A stretch of DNA of 64,000 bases from Micromonospora sp. WMMD980. GTDB lineage: Bacteria; Actinomycetota; Actinomycetes; Mycobacteriales; Micromonosporaceae. Shown piece by piece: positions 57,489 to 64,000 of the stretch. The position numbers were made by a program, and so were the translations under genes. The DNA lies in assembly GCF_029626035.1 (NCBI RefSeq), contig NZ_JARUBE010000003.1:6324001-6388000 (forward strand). Direction: 5' to 3'. Position 1 is the stretch's first letter, and every line of letters begins with the position of its first letter. The notes beneath the pieces were generated by a model, which saw only the letters and a list, made by a program, of their open reading frames with translations, did no database searches and was not told where the DNA came from.

Positions 57489-57696
57489 GTCCCCCGGCCC
57501 GACGGCGACCGGGTCCCGACGGGCCGCCTCGCGCTACCGCGCGTCGGTGGCGCCGGGGAACGCCGCCGCGCGTGGCTGGAGGGAAGGACCCGCCCGGTCC
57601 GGCAGCGCGGTGATCGTGATAGACCCGAGCGTGTGCGTCAGCGGCATCCGGGAAGGATGCCACCACGAGGCCGGCTGGGGCGCCCCGGGCGGTTTC

Positions 57697-57712
57697 CAGT
57701 ACGCTCGTACTG
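57697..57712. promoter_or_regulatory. palindrome in the icd promoter region
   Basis: CAGTACG-CT-CGTACTG, 7-bp perfect arms. It contains TACGCT, a possible -10 box, so a bound protein would likely repress icd. Confidence 0.5.
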
Positions 57713-57747
57713 CTTGAGCACGTGTCCCCCGAGAGGAGCGCCGGCCG

Positions 57748-58965
57748 ATGGCGAAGATCAAGGTAAACAACCCGGTCGTGGAAATCGACGGCGACGAGAT
57801 GACCCGGATCATCTGGAAGCAGATCCGGGAGCAGCTGATCCTGCCCTACCTCGACGTCGACCTGCACTACTACGACCTGTCGATCCAGTACCGCGACGAG
57901 ACCGACGACCAGGTCACCGTCGACGCCGCCAACGCCATCAAGGAGCACGGCGTCGGCGTCAAGTGCGCCACCATCACCCCGGACGAGGCCCGGGTGGAGG
58001 AGTTCGGCCTGAAGAAGATGTGGCGGTCGCCGAACGGCACCATCCGCAACATCCTCGGCGGCGTGGTCTTCCGCGAGCCGATCATCATGTCGAACGTGCC
58101 GCGGCTCGTCCCGGGCTGGACCAAGCCGATCATCATCGGCCGGCACGCGCACGGCGACCAGTACAAGGCCACCGACTTCGTGGTCCCCGGCCCGGGCAAG
58201 GTCACCATCACCTACGCCCCGGCCGACGGCTCCGCGCCGATGGAGATGGAGGTCGCCGACTTCCCCGGCGGCGGCATCGCCATGGGCATGTACAACTTCG
58301 ACGAGTCGATCCGGGACTTCGCCCGCGCCTCGTTCCGCTACGGCCTGGACCGCAACTACCCGGTCTACATGTCGACCAAGAACACCATCCTCAAGGCGTA
58401 CGACGGCCGGTTCAAGGACATCTTCGCCGAGGTGTTCGAGGCCGAATTCAAGGCCGAGTTCGACGCCGCCGGCCTGACCTACGAGCACCGGCTGATCGAC
58501 GACATGGTCGCCGCCGCGCTCAAGTGGGAGGGCGGTTACGTCTGGGCCTGCAAGAACTACGACGGTGACGTGCAGTCCGACACCGTCGCCCAGGGCTTCG
58601 GCTCGCTCGGCCTGATGACCTCGGTGCTGCTCTCCCCGGACGGCCGTACCGTCGAGGCCGAGGCCGCGCACGGCACGGTGACCCGGCACTACCGGCAGTA
58701 CCAGAAGGGCGAGAAGACCTCGACCAACCCGATCGCGTCGATCTACGCCTGGACCCGTGGCCTGGCCCACCGGGGCAAGCTGGACGGCACCCCGGCGGTC
58801 ACCGAGTTCGCGAACACGCTGGAGAAGGTCATCGTGGAGACCGTCGAGGGCGGCCAGATGACCAAGGACCTCGCGCTGCTCATCTCGCGGGACGCTCCGT
58901 GGCTGACCACCGACGAGTTCATGAACGCGCTCGACGAGAACCTGGCCCGCAAGCTCGCGGCCTGA
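57748..58965 (+). CDS. icd: NADP-dependent isocitrate dehydrogenase, homodimeric eukaryote-like type
   Basis: 405 aa. [86 protein letters not shown] and [14 protein letters not shown] are signature blocks of the type II Idh also found in eukaryotic cytosol. Makes 2-oxoglutarate and NADPH. GAGAGGAG before the ATG. Confidence 0.96.
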   Translation: MAKIKVNNPVVEIDGDEMTRIIWKQIREQLILPYLDVDLHYYDLSIQYRDETDDQVTVDAANAIKEHGVGVKCATITPDEARVEEFGLKKMWRSPNGTIRNILGGVVFREPIIMSNVPRLVPGWTKPIIIGRHAHGDQYKATDFVVPGPGKVTITYAPADGSAPMEMEVADFPGGGIAMGMYNFDESIRDFARASFRYGLDRNYPVYMSTKNTILKAYDGRFKDIFAEVFEAEFKAEFDAAGLTYEHRLIDDMVAAALKWEGGYVWACKNYDGDVQSDTVAQGFGSLGLMTSVLLSPDGRTVEAEAAHGTVTRHYRQYQKGEKTSTNPIASIYAWTRGLAHRGKLDGTPAVTEFANTLEKVIVETVEGGQMTKDLALLISRDAPWLTTDEFMNALDENLARKLAA

Positions 58966-58970
58966 CGCGC

Positions 58971-59028
58971 AAGGAAGGGCCCCTTCTTAACGCCTGGCGT
59001 TGTAGAAGGGGCCCTTCTTAACACCTCA
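58971..59028. repeat. GGGGCCCC palindromic repeat, copy 4
   Basis: AAGGGCCCCTTCTTAACGCC, then GAAGGGGCCCTTCTTAACACC; starts 5 bp after the icd stop. The central CTCCGGTAGAGG of copy 3 is replaced by TGGCGTTGTAG. Confidence 0.85.
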
Positions 59029-59057
59029 GAGCCCGTGCGGGCCGGCCCGGCGACACT

Positions 59058-59222
59058 CGACTGGCGTGACTTCGCTCGGTGCGCCCTCGTTGACTCTGGT
59101 GGACGAGATGCCAGTCGCGTCCAGGAAGGTCGGCCGCGATCACGCGCCGATCAGCCGACCTTCGTGGCTGCTGAGCGCAGCCAGCCGTCCCTTTCTGCGG
59201 GGGGCCCTGTCCCGGGCCCCCC
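59058..59222. other. cluster of three inverted repeats
   Basis: CGACTGGC/GCCAGTCG (59058-59065 with 59110-59117), AAGGTCGGC/GCCGACCTT (59126-59134 with 59154-59162) and GGGGGGCCC/GGGCCCCCC (59199-59207 with 59214-59222). All arms are perfect. Possibly a structured RNA or remains of mobile elements. Confidence 0.45.
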
Positions 59223-59249
59223 GCGCCCTCACGCCTTGCGCCGATGGTT

Positions 59250-59300
59250 GAGAAGGGGCCCTTCCTCTACCGGAGGCGTTAAGAAGGGGCCCCGCCTTTC
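59250..59300. repeat. GGGGCCCC palindromic repeat, copy 5
   Basis: AGAAGGGGCCCTTCCTCTACC, then GGAGGCGTTAAGAAGGGGCCCC, reaching the galT stop codon; opposite orientation to copy 4. Confidence 0.85.
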
Positions 59301-60372
59301 ACGCGGTGCGCAGCAGTTCGGCGGCGCGCTCCGGGGCGATGTCGTTGATGAACACGCCCATGCCGGACTCGGAACCGGCCAGGTACTTCAGCTTGTCCTT
59401 CGCGCGCCGGACGCTGAACAACTGCAGGTGCAGGTGGCCCAGTTCCCGGTCGACGCGCACCGGCGCCTGGTGCCAGGCGGCGATGTAGGGCATCGGCATG
59501 TCGAACAGCCCGTCGAAGCGACGCAGCAGGTCGAGGTAGAGCGGGCCGAAGGCGTCGCGCTCGGCGTCGTCGAGCGCCGGGATGTCCGGCACCGGGCGGT
59601 GCGGGGCCACGTGCACCTCGAACGGCCAGCGGGCCGCCGCCGGCACGTACGCGGTCCAGTGTTCGTTGCTCGCCACCACCCGGTCGCCGGCGGCCCGCTC
59701 GGCGGCCAGCACGTCGGCGTAGAGGTTGCCCCCGGTGCGCTCGGCGTGCCGCCGGGCGGCGGCCAGCAGGCTCCGGGTCCGCGGCGTGACGAACGGGTAC
59801 GCGTAGATCTGGCCGTGCGGGTGGTGCAGCGTCACCCCGATCTCCACACCCCGGTTCTCGAACGGGAACACCTGCTCCACGCCGGGCAGCTCGCTCAGCG
59901 CGGCGGTGCGGTCGGCGAGCGCGTCCAGCACGGTGCGCACCCGCAGCGGGGAGAGGCGGGCGAAGGACGCGTTGTGGTCGTCGGTGAAGCAGACCACCTC
60001 GCATCGGCCGAGCCCGGGCCGGACCGGGGTGAACGGCGTGATCTGGGCCGGCTCGTCGGCCGGGCGTTGGCTCAGCGACGGGAACCGGTTCTCGAAGACG
60101 ACCACGTCGTAGTCGGGCGCCGGGATCTCGCTATGCCGGTCGGCGCGGGAGGGGCAGAGCGGGCACTGGTCGGCGGGCGGCAGGAAGGTGCGGGTCTGCC
60201 GGTGCACCGCCACCGCCACCCACTCGTCGGTCAGCGGGTCGTGGCGCAGTTGGGAGGCGGGCGGCGGTGGGGGCAGGTCCCGTCGGTCCGGCTGGTCGCG
60301 CACCGCGTCGTCCCGCTCGTCGAAGTAGATCAGCTCACGGCCGTCGGCCAGCTCGATCTGCGTACGCTTCAC
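59299..60372 (-). CDS. galT: galactose-1-phosphate uridylyltransferase
   Basis: 357 aa, Leloir pathway enzyme exchanging UDP between glucose- and galactose-1-phosphate. Zinc Cys pair in CPLCPS, RFPSLSQRP, active-site TLHHPHGQIYAYPF, NEHWTAYVP, and a second HIT half with LHLQLFSVRR. The GTG overlaps the TGA of the deoR-type gene (GTGA), so the two are one operon. No galK or galE is visible in the window. Confidence 0.94.
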   Translation of the reverse strand: MKRTQIELADGRELIYFDERDDAVRDQPDRRDLPPPPPASQLRHDPLTDEWVAVAVHRQTRTFLPPADQCPLCPSRADRHSEIPAPDYDVVVFENRFPSLSQRPADEPAQITPFTPVRPGLGRCEVVCFTDDHNASFARLSPLRVRTVLDALADRTAALSELPGVEQVFPFENRGVEIGVTLHHPHGQIYAYPFVTPRTRSLLAAARRHAERTGGNLYADVLAAERAAGDRVVASNEHWTAYVPAAARWPFEVHVAPHRPVPDIPALDDAERDAFGPLYLDLLRRFDGLFDMPMPYIAAWHQAPVRVDRELGHLHLQLFSVRRAKDKLKYLAGSESGMGVFINDIAPERAAELLRTA

Positions 60373-61157
60373 TCCGCCCCCTTCGTCGCCGGCACCGTCA
60401 CCAGCTCACCGACCCTGTCCTCGAGTACCCGCCGCGCGTCGGGTGTCAACCGGTCGTCGGTGACCAGCACGTCCGCCGCGTCCAGGCCGACGATGGAGGA
60501 GATGCCGACCGTGCCCCACTTGGTGTGGTCGGCGAGCACCACGAGCGCGTCAGCGGCGGCCACCAGCGCCCGGTTCGTGTCCGCCTCCATCAGGTTGGGG
60601 GTGGTGAACCCGGCCCGCTCACTGATCCCGTGCACGCCGAGGAAGAGCAGGTCCAGGTGGAGCGCGGCGATCGCGGCCACGGCCAGCGGGCCGACCAGCG
60701 CGTCCGACGGGGTGCGGACCCCGCCGGTGAGCACCACGGTCTGGTCGGGCCGGCCGCCGACGTGCAGGATCTCGGCCACCGGCAGCGAGTTGGTGACCAC
60801 CGTCAGGCCGGGCACGTCCACCAGCCTGCGGGCCAGTTCCGCGGTGGTGGTGCCGGCGGAGAGCGCGATCGCGGCGCCGGGGCGGACCAGCCGGGCGGCG
60901 TGCTCGGCGATGGCCGACTTCTCCGCGGACTGGCGCACCGACTTGGCCCGGAAGCCGGGCTCGTCGGTCGAGCCGGGCCCGGCGAGCGTCGCCCCGCCGT
61001 GCACCTTGGCGAGCAGCCCCTGCTCGTGCAGCGTCTCCAGATCCCGCCGGATGGTCATGTCGGAGACGCCGAACTCGGCGGCCAGGTCGGTGACCCGGAC
61101 CCCGCCGGCGGCGCGGACCCGTTCCAGGATGGTCGTCTGCCGCTGTCGCGCCAGCAT
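60369..61157 (-). CDS. DeoR/GlpR family sugar-operon repressor
   Basis: 262 aa. N-terminal winged HTH (RQTTILERVRAAGG, VTDLAAEFGVSDMTIRRDLE) and a C-terminal DeoRC sugar-phosphate sensor domain (ALSAGTTTAELARRL, DLLFLGVHGISERAG, VVLADHTKWGTVGI). Probably represses itself and galT and responds to a sugar phosphate. An inverted repeat at 61206-61227 lies over its likely promoter. Confidence 0.92.
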   Translation of the reverse strand: MLARQRQTTILERVRAAGGVRVTDLAAEFGVSDMTIRRDLETLHEQGLLAKVHGGATLAGPGSTDEPGFRAKSVRQSAEKSAIAEHAARLVRPGAAIALSAGTTTAELARRLVDVPGLTVVTNSLPVAEILHVGGRPDQTVVLTGGVRTPSDALVGPLAVAAIAALHLDLLFLGVHGISERAGFTTPNLMEADTNRALVAAADALVVLADHTKWGTVGISSIVGLDAADVLVTDDRLTPDARRVLEDRVGELVTVPATKGAE

Positions 61158-61205
61158 CCCCGCCTCGCCTCCCGAGCGTCACCGACCGTGTGAACGCGGT
61201 CGAAC

Positions 61206-61227
61206 GTGTTCCAACAAAGACGAACAC
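61206..61227 (-). promoter_or_regulatory. candidate operator of the deoR-galT operon
   Basis: GTGTTC, 10 nt, GAACAC: perfect 6-bp arms. On the minus strand TAGTGT (61224-61229) overlaps it and could be the -10 box. Confidence 0.5.
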
Positions 61228-61292
61228 TACCGCGCAGGAGAAGTGGACGCGAGGTGGGACGACGACGGTCGGCGGGTCGGCGCCGGGGAGGA

Positions 61293-62822
61293 TCAGGCCG
61301 GCTGGAGGCGGGGCTCCACCCAGCCGGTCTCGCCGAGGTGCTCCATCACCCGCTGCACCGCCTCGTCGACGGTCAGGTCCGAGGTGTCCACCACCAGGTC
61401 GGCGTCGGTGGGCTCCTCGTACGGGTCGTCGATGCCGGTCATCCCGGTGATCAGGCCGGCCCGGGCGCGGGCGTAGAGGCCCTTGCGGTCGCGCCGCTCA
61501 CAGACGGCGAGCGGGGTCGCCACGTGGACCAGCAGGAAACCGGCCCCGGCCGCCTGCGCCATCTCCCGGGCGGTGGCCCGGGCGGCCGCGTACGGCGCGA
61601 TCGGGCAGCAGATGCCGACGCCCCGGTGCCGGGCGATCTCGGCGGCCACCCAGCCGATCCGGCGCACGTTGAGGTCGCGGTCGGCCTTGCTGAAGCCCAG
61701 CCCGGCGGACAACTCCCGCCGCACCACGTCACCGTCGAGCAGCGTGATGGTCCGGTCGCCCTGCTCCCGCAGCACGTCCGCCAGGCCCCGGGCGATCGTC
61801 GACTTGCCCGAGCCGGAGAGCCCGGTCAGGAAGATCACCAGCCCGCGGTGCCGCCGGGGTGGGCGGGCCCGGGCCAGCTCCCGGGCCACCGCGGGCGGCG
61901 TGTGCCACTCGGGCAGCGGGAAGCCCCGGTCGAGCAGGTCGTCGATCTCCTCCCGGCTGAGCGCCAGCCGACGGTTGCGCGGCGGGATGTCCTCCCGCCA
62001 GCGCCACTGCCCGTCCCGGTTGTCGTACGCCAGCTCGCGCGGCACCAGCACCCGCAGGCCGGCGCCGGAGAGCATGCCCTCGGTGGAGAGCAGGTGGGTC
62101 ACGCCGTAGGCGGCGGCCACCCGCGCCCGCAGCAACGCGTCGCTGATCTCGTCGGGCCGCCGGGCCAGCGGCACCGCCACCAGCGTGGCCGGCGGCATCC
62201 GGTCGCGGGCCGCGAACACGCTGCGCACCAGTGCCTCGGCCGGCAGGCCACCGGTCGACTCCTCGCCCACCGGAATGAGCACCAGCAGGTGCGCGCCGAG
62301 CGTACGGGCCGCGTGCGCGATCTGCGCCAACTGCGGGCGGTGCAGCGGGCGGTCGGCGAAGACGCCGAGCACCCGGCCCGGCGGCAGCAGCCCCCGCACC
62401 TCGTCCGGGCTGCGCCGCAGGCGCTGGAACGGCCCGTGGCCGCCGTCGCCCAACCGGCGTACCGCGCCGCCCACACCCACCGTGCCCTCGCGGGCCGGCC
62501 ACACGTCGGTCACGTCCATGGCCGCCACCGGGGCGCCCTCGCCGTCGGTGAGCACCAGCGCCCGACGGGCCGGGTCGGTCAGCTCCAGCCCGTCCGCGAG
62601 CGCGGGCGGCACCTGGAGCGTCACCGGCACCGGCCACGGCGTGCCGTCGGCGAGCCGGCCGCGCCGGGCCAGCGCGGCCAGGTCCGCCCGGGTCATGAAG
62701 CCGGTCAACGGCGCGTACGCCCCGGTCAGCAACAACTCGAGATCGGCCAGCTCAGCGGGCCTGGGCGCGTACGACGGCGCATCCCGCAGAACATCCTCGG
62801 GCAGGATCCACCCGTTGCTCAT
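61293..62822 (-). CDS. cysC: ATP-sulfurylase-like / adenylylsulfate kinase fusion
   Basis: 509 aa. C-terminal APS kinase (about 325-509) is intact: Walker A GLSGSGKST, LLDGDVVRRELSAGLGFSKA, RDLNVRRIGWVA, DPYEEP. The N-terminal 320 residues align with Sat (PUA-like start WILPEDVLRDAPSYA, LTGFMTRADLAAL, LLSTEGMLSGAGLRVLVP), but the catalytic motif expected as RNPxHxxH reads DRPLHRPQL, with the Asn and the second His lost. ATP sulfurylase activity is doubtful. The ATG at 62822 (MSNGWILPE) follows GGGGGTTCG; the longer frame to 62888 lacks a start signal. Confidence 0.85.
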   Translation of the reverse strand: MSNGWILPEDVLRDAPSYAPRPAELADLELLLTGAYAPLTGFMTRADLAALARRGRLADGTPWPVPVTLQVPPALADGLELTDPARRALVLTDGEGAPVAAMDVTDVWPAREGTVGVGGAVRRLGDGGHGPFQRLRRSPDEVRGLLPPGRVLGVFADRPLHRPQLAQIAHAARTLGAHLLVLIPVGEESTGGLPAEALVRSVFAARDRMPPATLVAVPLARRPDEISDALLRARVAAAYGVTHLLSTEGMLSGAGLRVLVPRELAYDNRDGQWRWREDIPPRNRRLALSREEIDDLLDRGFPLPEWHTPPAVARELARARPPRRHRGLVIFLTGLSGSGKSTIARGLADVLREQGDRTITLLDGDVVRRELSAGLGFSKADRDLNVRRIGWVAAEIARHRGVGICCPIAPYAAARATAREMAQAAGAGFLLVHVATPLAVCERRDRKGLYARARAGLITGMTGIDDPYEEPTDADLVVDTSDLTVDEAVQRVMEHLGETGWVEPRLQPA

Positions 62823-62933
62823 CGAACCCCCAACTCGCCGGCCGGCACACAGTTTCGCAGCCCACCAGCGATCGGTCGAGAGCGCCACTCCACCTCCCGG
62901 CCACGCCGCTGTCGGCCGGCCGTCGCCGGTCGC

Positions 62934-63500
62934 TCAGCCGGCGGGGGCCAGCGCCGCCGCGCCGAACGAGACGGCGAACCGTTCGCACCAGATCGAGACG
63001 CTGGTCAGCCCGGTGAGATCGGTTCCGGCGGGAATCGGGTACGCCTGGTCGCCCCGGTTGCCCTTGAGCGGACCGAGCGCCACGTGCCGGCCGTCGTCGA
63101 AGACATGCCACCCGGACGGACCGGTCCGAACCGGCTGGTCGGTCAGCCAGACCTGAAGATCCGGGCCGTTGGAGGTGTCCAGCCCGACCAGCTCCAGCCG
63201 GTGCCGCCCGTCGGCGGTGCGGACGATCCGCGCGGCGCCCCTGGTCTCGTGCTCGTGGCTGACGAAGGAGCCGCCGCCGACCAGCACCGGGCCGGCCGGC
63301 GTCGACGCGGGTACGGCCGACGACGCCGGGCCGGACGGCGACAGCGCCGGCGCGGACGGCACCGCCACCAGCTCCTCGTGCACCTCGGTGTCGGTGACCA
63401 GCTTCCAGGGCTGGAACCAGTAGAGCGCGGTCGCCGCGCCGAGCGCGAGGACGGCGACGGCGACCCAGGTCAGCGGGGCGCGCAACAGACGCATCGGCAT
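62934..63500 (-). CDS. DM13 domain membrane-anchored protein
   Basis: 188 aa. N-terminal helix (LLRAPLTWVAVAVLALGAAT), a Ser/Pro linker, and a DM13 domain (GSFVSHEHETRGAARIVRTA, VGLDTSNGPDLQVWLTDQP, VSIWCERFAVSFGAAAL) with one Cys, thought to take part in redox or electron transfer. Extracytoplasmic. GGGAG before the ATG. Role unknown. Confidence 0.85.
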   Translation of the reverse strand: MPMRLLRAPLTWVAVAVLALGAATALYWFQPWKLVTDTEVHEELVAVPSAPALSPSGPASSAVPASTPAGPVLVGGGSFVSHEHETRGAARIVRTADGRHRLELVGLDTSNGPDLQVWLTDQPVRTGPSGWHVFDDGRHVALGPLKGNRGDQAYPIPAGTDLTGLTSVSIWCERFAVSFGAAALAPAG

Positions 63501-63643
63501 GCGTCGAGTCTCCCGGGCGCCGGCCGCCCGGTCACCGGTCCGGCCGCTTACGGAAGCCTTACCGGCGGCCTACGGGCGGAATCAGGGACATCCCCGAGCG
63601 TTTCCCGGTGCACCGGCGAGCCCTCGCTTCCTAGGCTGGCAGC

Positions 63644-64000
63644 GTGACACTGCTCGCGACCGAGTCGCTGACCAAGACGTACGGAGGCCGGGTCACCGCG
63701 TTGGCCGACCTCACCGTGTCGGTCGAGCCCGGGATCATCGGGCTGGTCGGTGCCAACGGCGCCGGCAAGTCCACCCTGATCAAGATCCTGCTGGGTCTGC
63801 TCCCGCCGACCACCGGCCGGGTGCGGGTGCTCGGCCTCGACCCCACCACCGACCCGGCCGCGGTCCGCGCCCGGGTCGGCTACATGCCCGAGCACGACGC
63901 CCTCCCGCCGGACCTGTCCGCCGCCGAACTGGTCACCCACCTGGGCCGGATGAGCGGGCTGCCGCGCACGGTCGCCCGGGAACGGGCCTCCGAGGCGCTG
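63644..64000 (+). CDS. ABC transporter ATP-binding protein, 5' part
   Basis: The first 119 codons, running off the window. TESLTKTYGGRVTALADLTV, Walker A VGANGAGKSTLIKILLGLL, Q-loop region RVGYMPEHDALPPDLSAAE. Resembles the ATPases of ABC-2 type exporters. TAGGCT (63632-63637) ends 6 nt before the GTG, so leaderless. Divergent from the DM13 gene. Confidence 0.9.
   Translation, partial: MTLLATESLTKTYGGRVTALADLTVSVEPGIIGLVGANGAGKSTLIKILLGLLPPTTGRVRVLGLDPTTDPAAVRARVGYMPEHDALPPDLSAAELVTHLGRMSGLPRTVARERASEAL

Larger units (their letters stand above)
57433..57747. other. 315-bp region between mdh and icd
   Basis: Holds the mdh terminator at its left end and a perfect palindrome near icd; the 200 bp between show nothing clear. 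Confidence 0.5.
58966..59298. other. 333-bp convergent region with two GGGGCCCC repeats
   Basis: Between icd and galT. Repeat copies 4 and 5 flank about 220 bp holding three further inverted repeats (59058-59117, 59126-59162, 59199-59222). No gene supported. Confidence 0.6.

Overview
The window is a very GC-rich (about 70 %) actinobacterial chromosome segment. Gene content (whiD/whiB3 next to a bldM-type regulator, guaB-guaB3-choD-guaA, GroEL1 with a histidine tail, eukaryote-type NADP-Icd) and dispersed GGGGCCCC/TTAACGCC palindromes suggest the family Micromonosporaceae (Micromonospora or Salinispora type). This is inferred from recognised protein families and remembered synteny; no search was run. 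Almost all of it is core genome. I see no prophage, CRISPR array, transposase or biosynthetic cluster.

Layout. (1) 139-19165: a frameshifted ybaK, a SAM methyltransferase, groES-groEL1 under tandem CIRCE operators, a membrane molybdopterin enzyme, divergent whiD and bldM-like genes, a DUF5319 gene, guaB, guaB3, two tandem M1 lipoprotein peptidases, an LCP protein, a ChoD-like GMC oxidoreductase and guaA. This matches the groES-whiB3-guaB2-guaB3-choD-guaA order of Mycobacterium tuberculosis. (2) 19173-28908: an envelope and lipid block with PspC proteins, two double-NUDIX proteins, pssA, a fused psd, and a PspC-headed histidine kinase with its response regulator. (3) 29476-35312: an oppABCDF peptide-uptake operon. 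(4) 35390-49432: chorismate mutase, pcrA, two M23 peptidases, a lone B12-binding protein, sucCD, perM, small membrane proteins and purN-purH, matching Rv0948c-Rv0957. (5) 49563-55275: a second, oppositely oriented oppABCDF operon. (6) 55519-64000: folD, mdh, icd, galT with its DeoR regulator, a Sat-CysC fusion, a DM13 protein and the start of an ABC transporter.

How the genes work together. The metabolic genes cover purine synthesis (purN, purH, guaB, guaA), one-carbon supply (folD), TCA steps (icd, sucCD, mdh) and the shikimate branch point. The pssA/psd pair makes phosphatidylserine and phosphatidylethanolamine, next to what looks like an envelope-stress signalling unit. The two opp operons share hairpins after oppA and a 72-75 bp element at the oppB/oppC junction.

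Most notable signals: a 20-codon leader ORF with Phe-Tyr-Tyr codons ahead of a 19-bp perfect terminator and the chorismate mutase gene (candidate aromatic attenuator); elements flanked by ATGAGTGA in both opp operons; a GGGGCCCC palindrome inserted in frame in the methyltransferase gene; a BldM-like regulator that keeps Asp54 but has lost the rest of its phosphorylation pocket; and a pseudoknot-capable element after purH.
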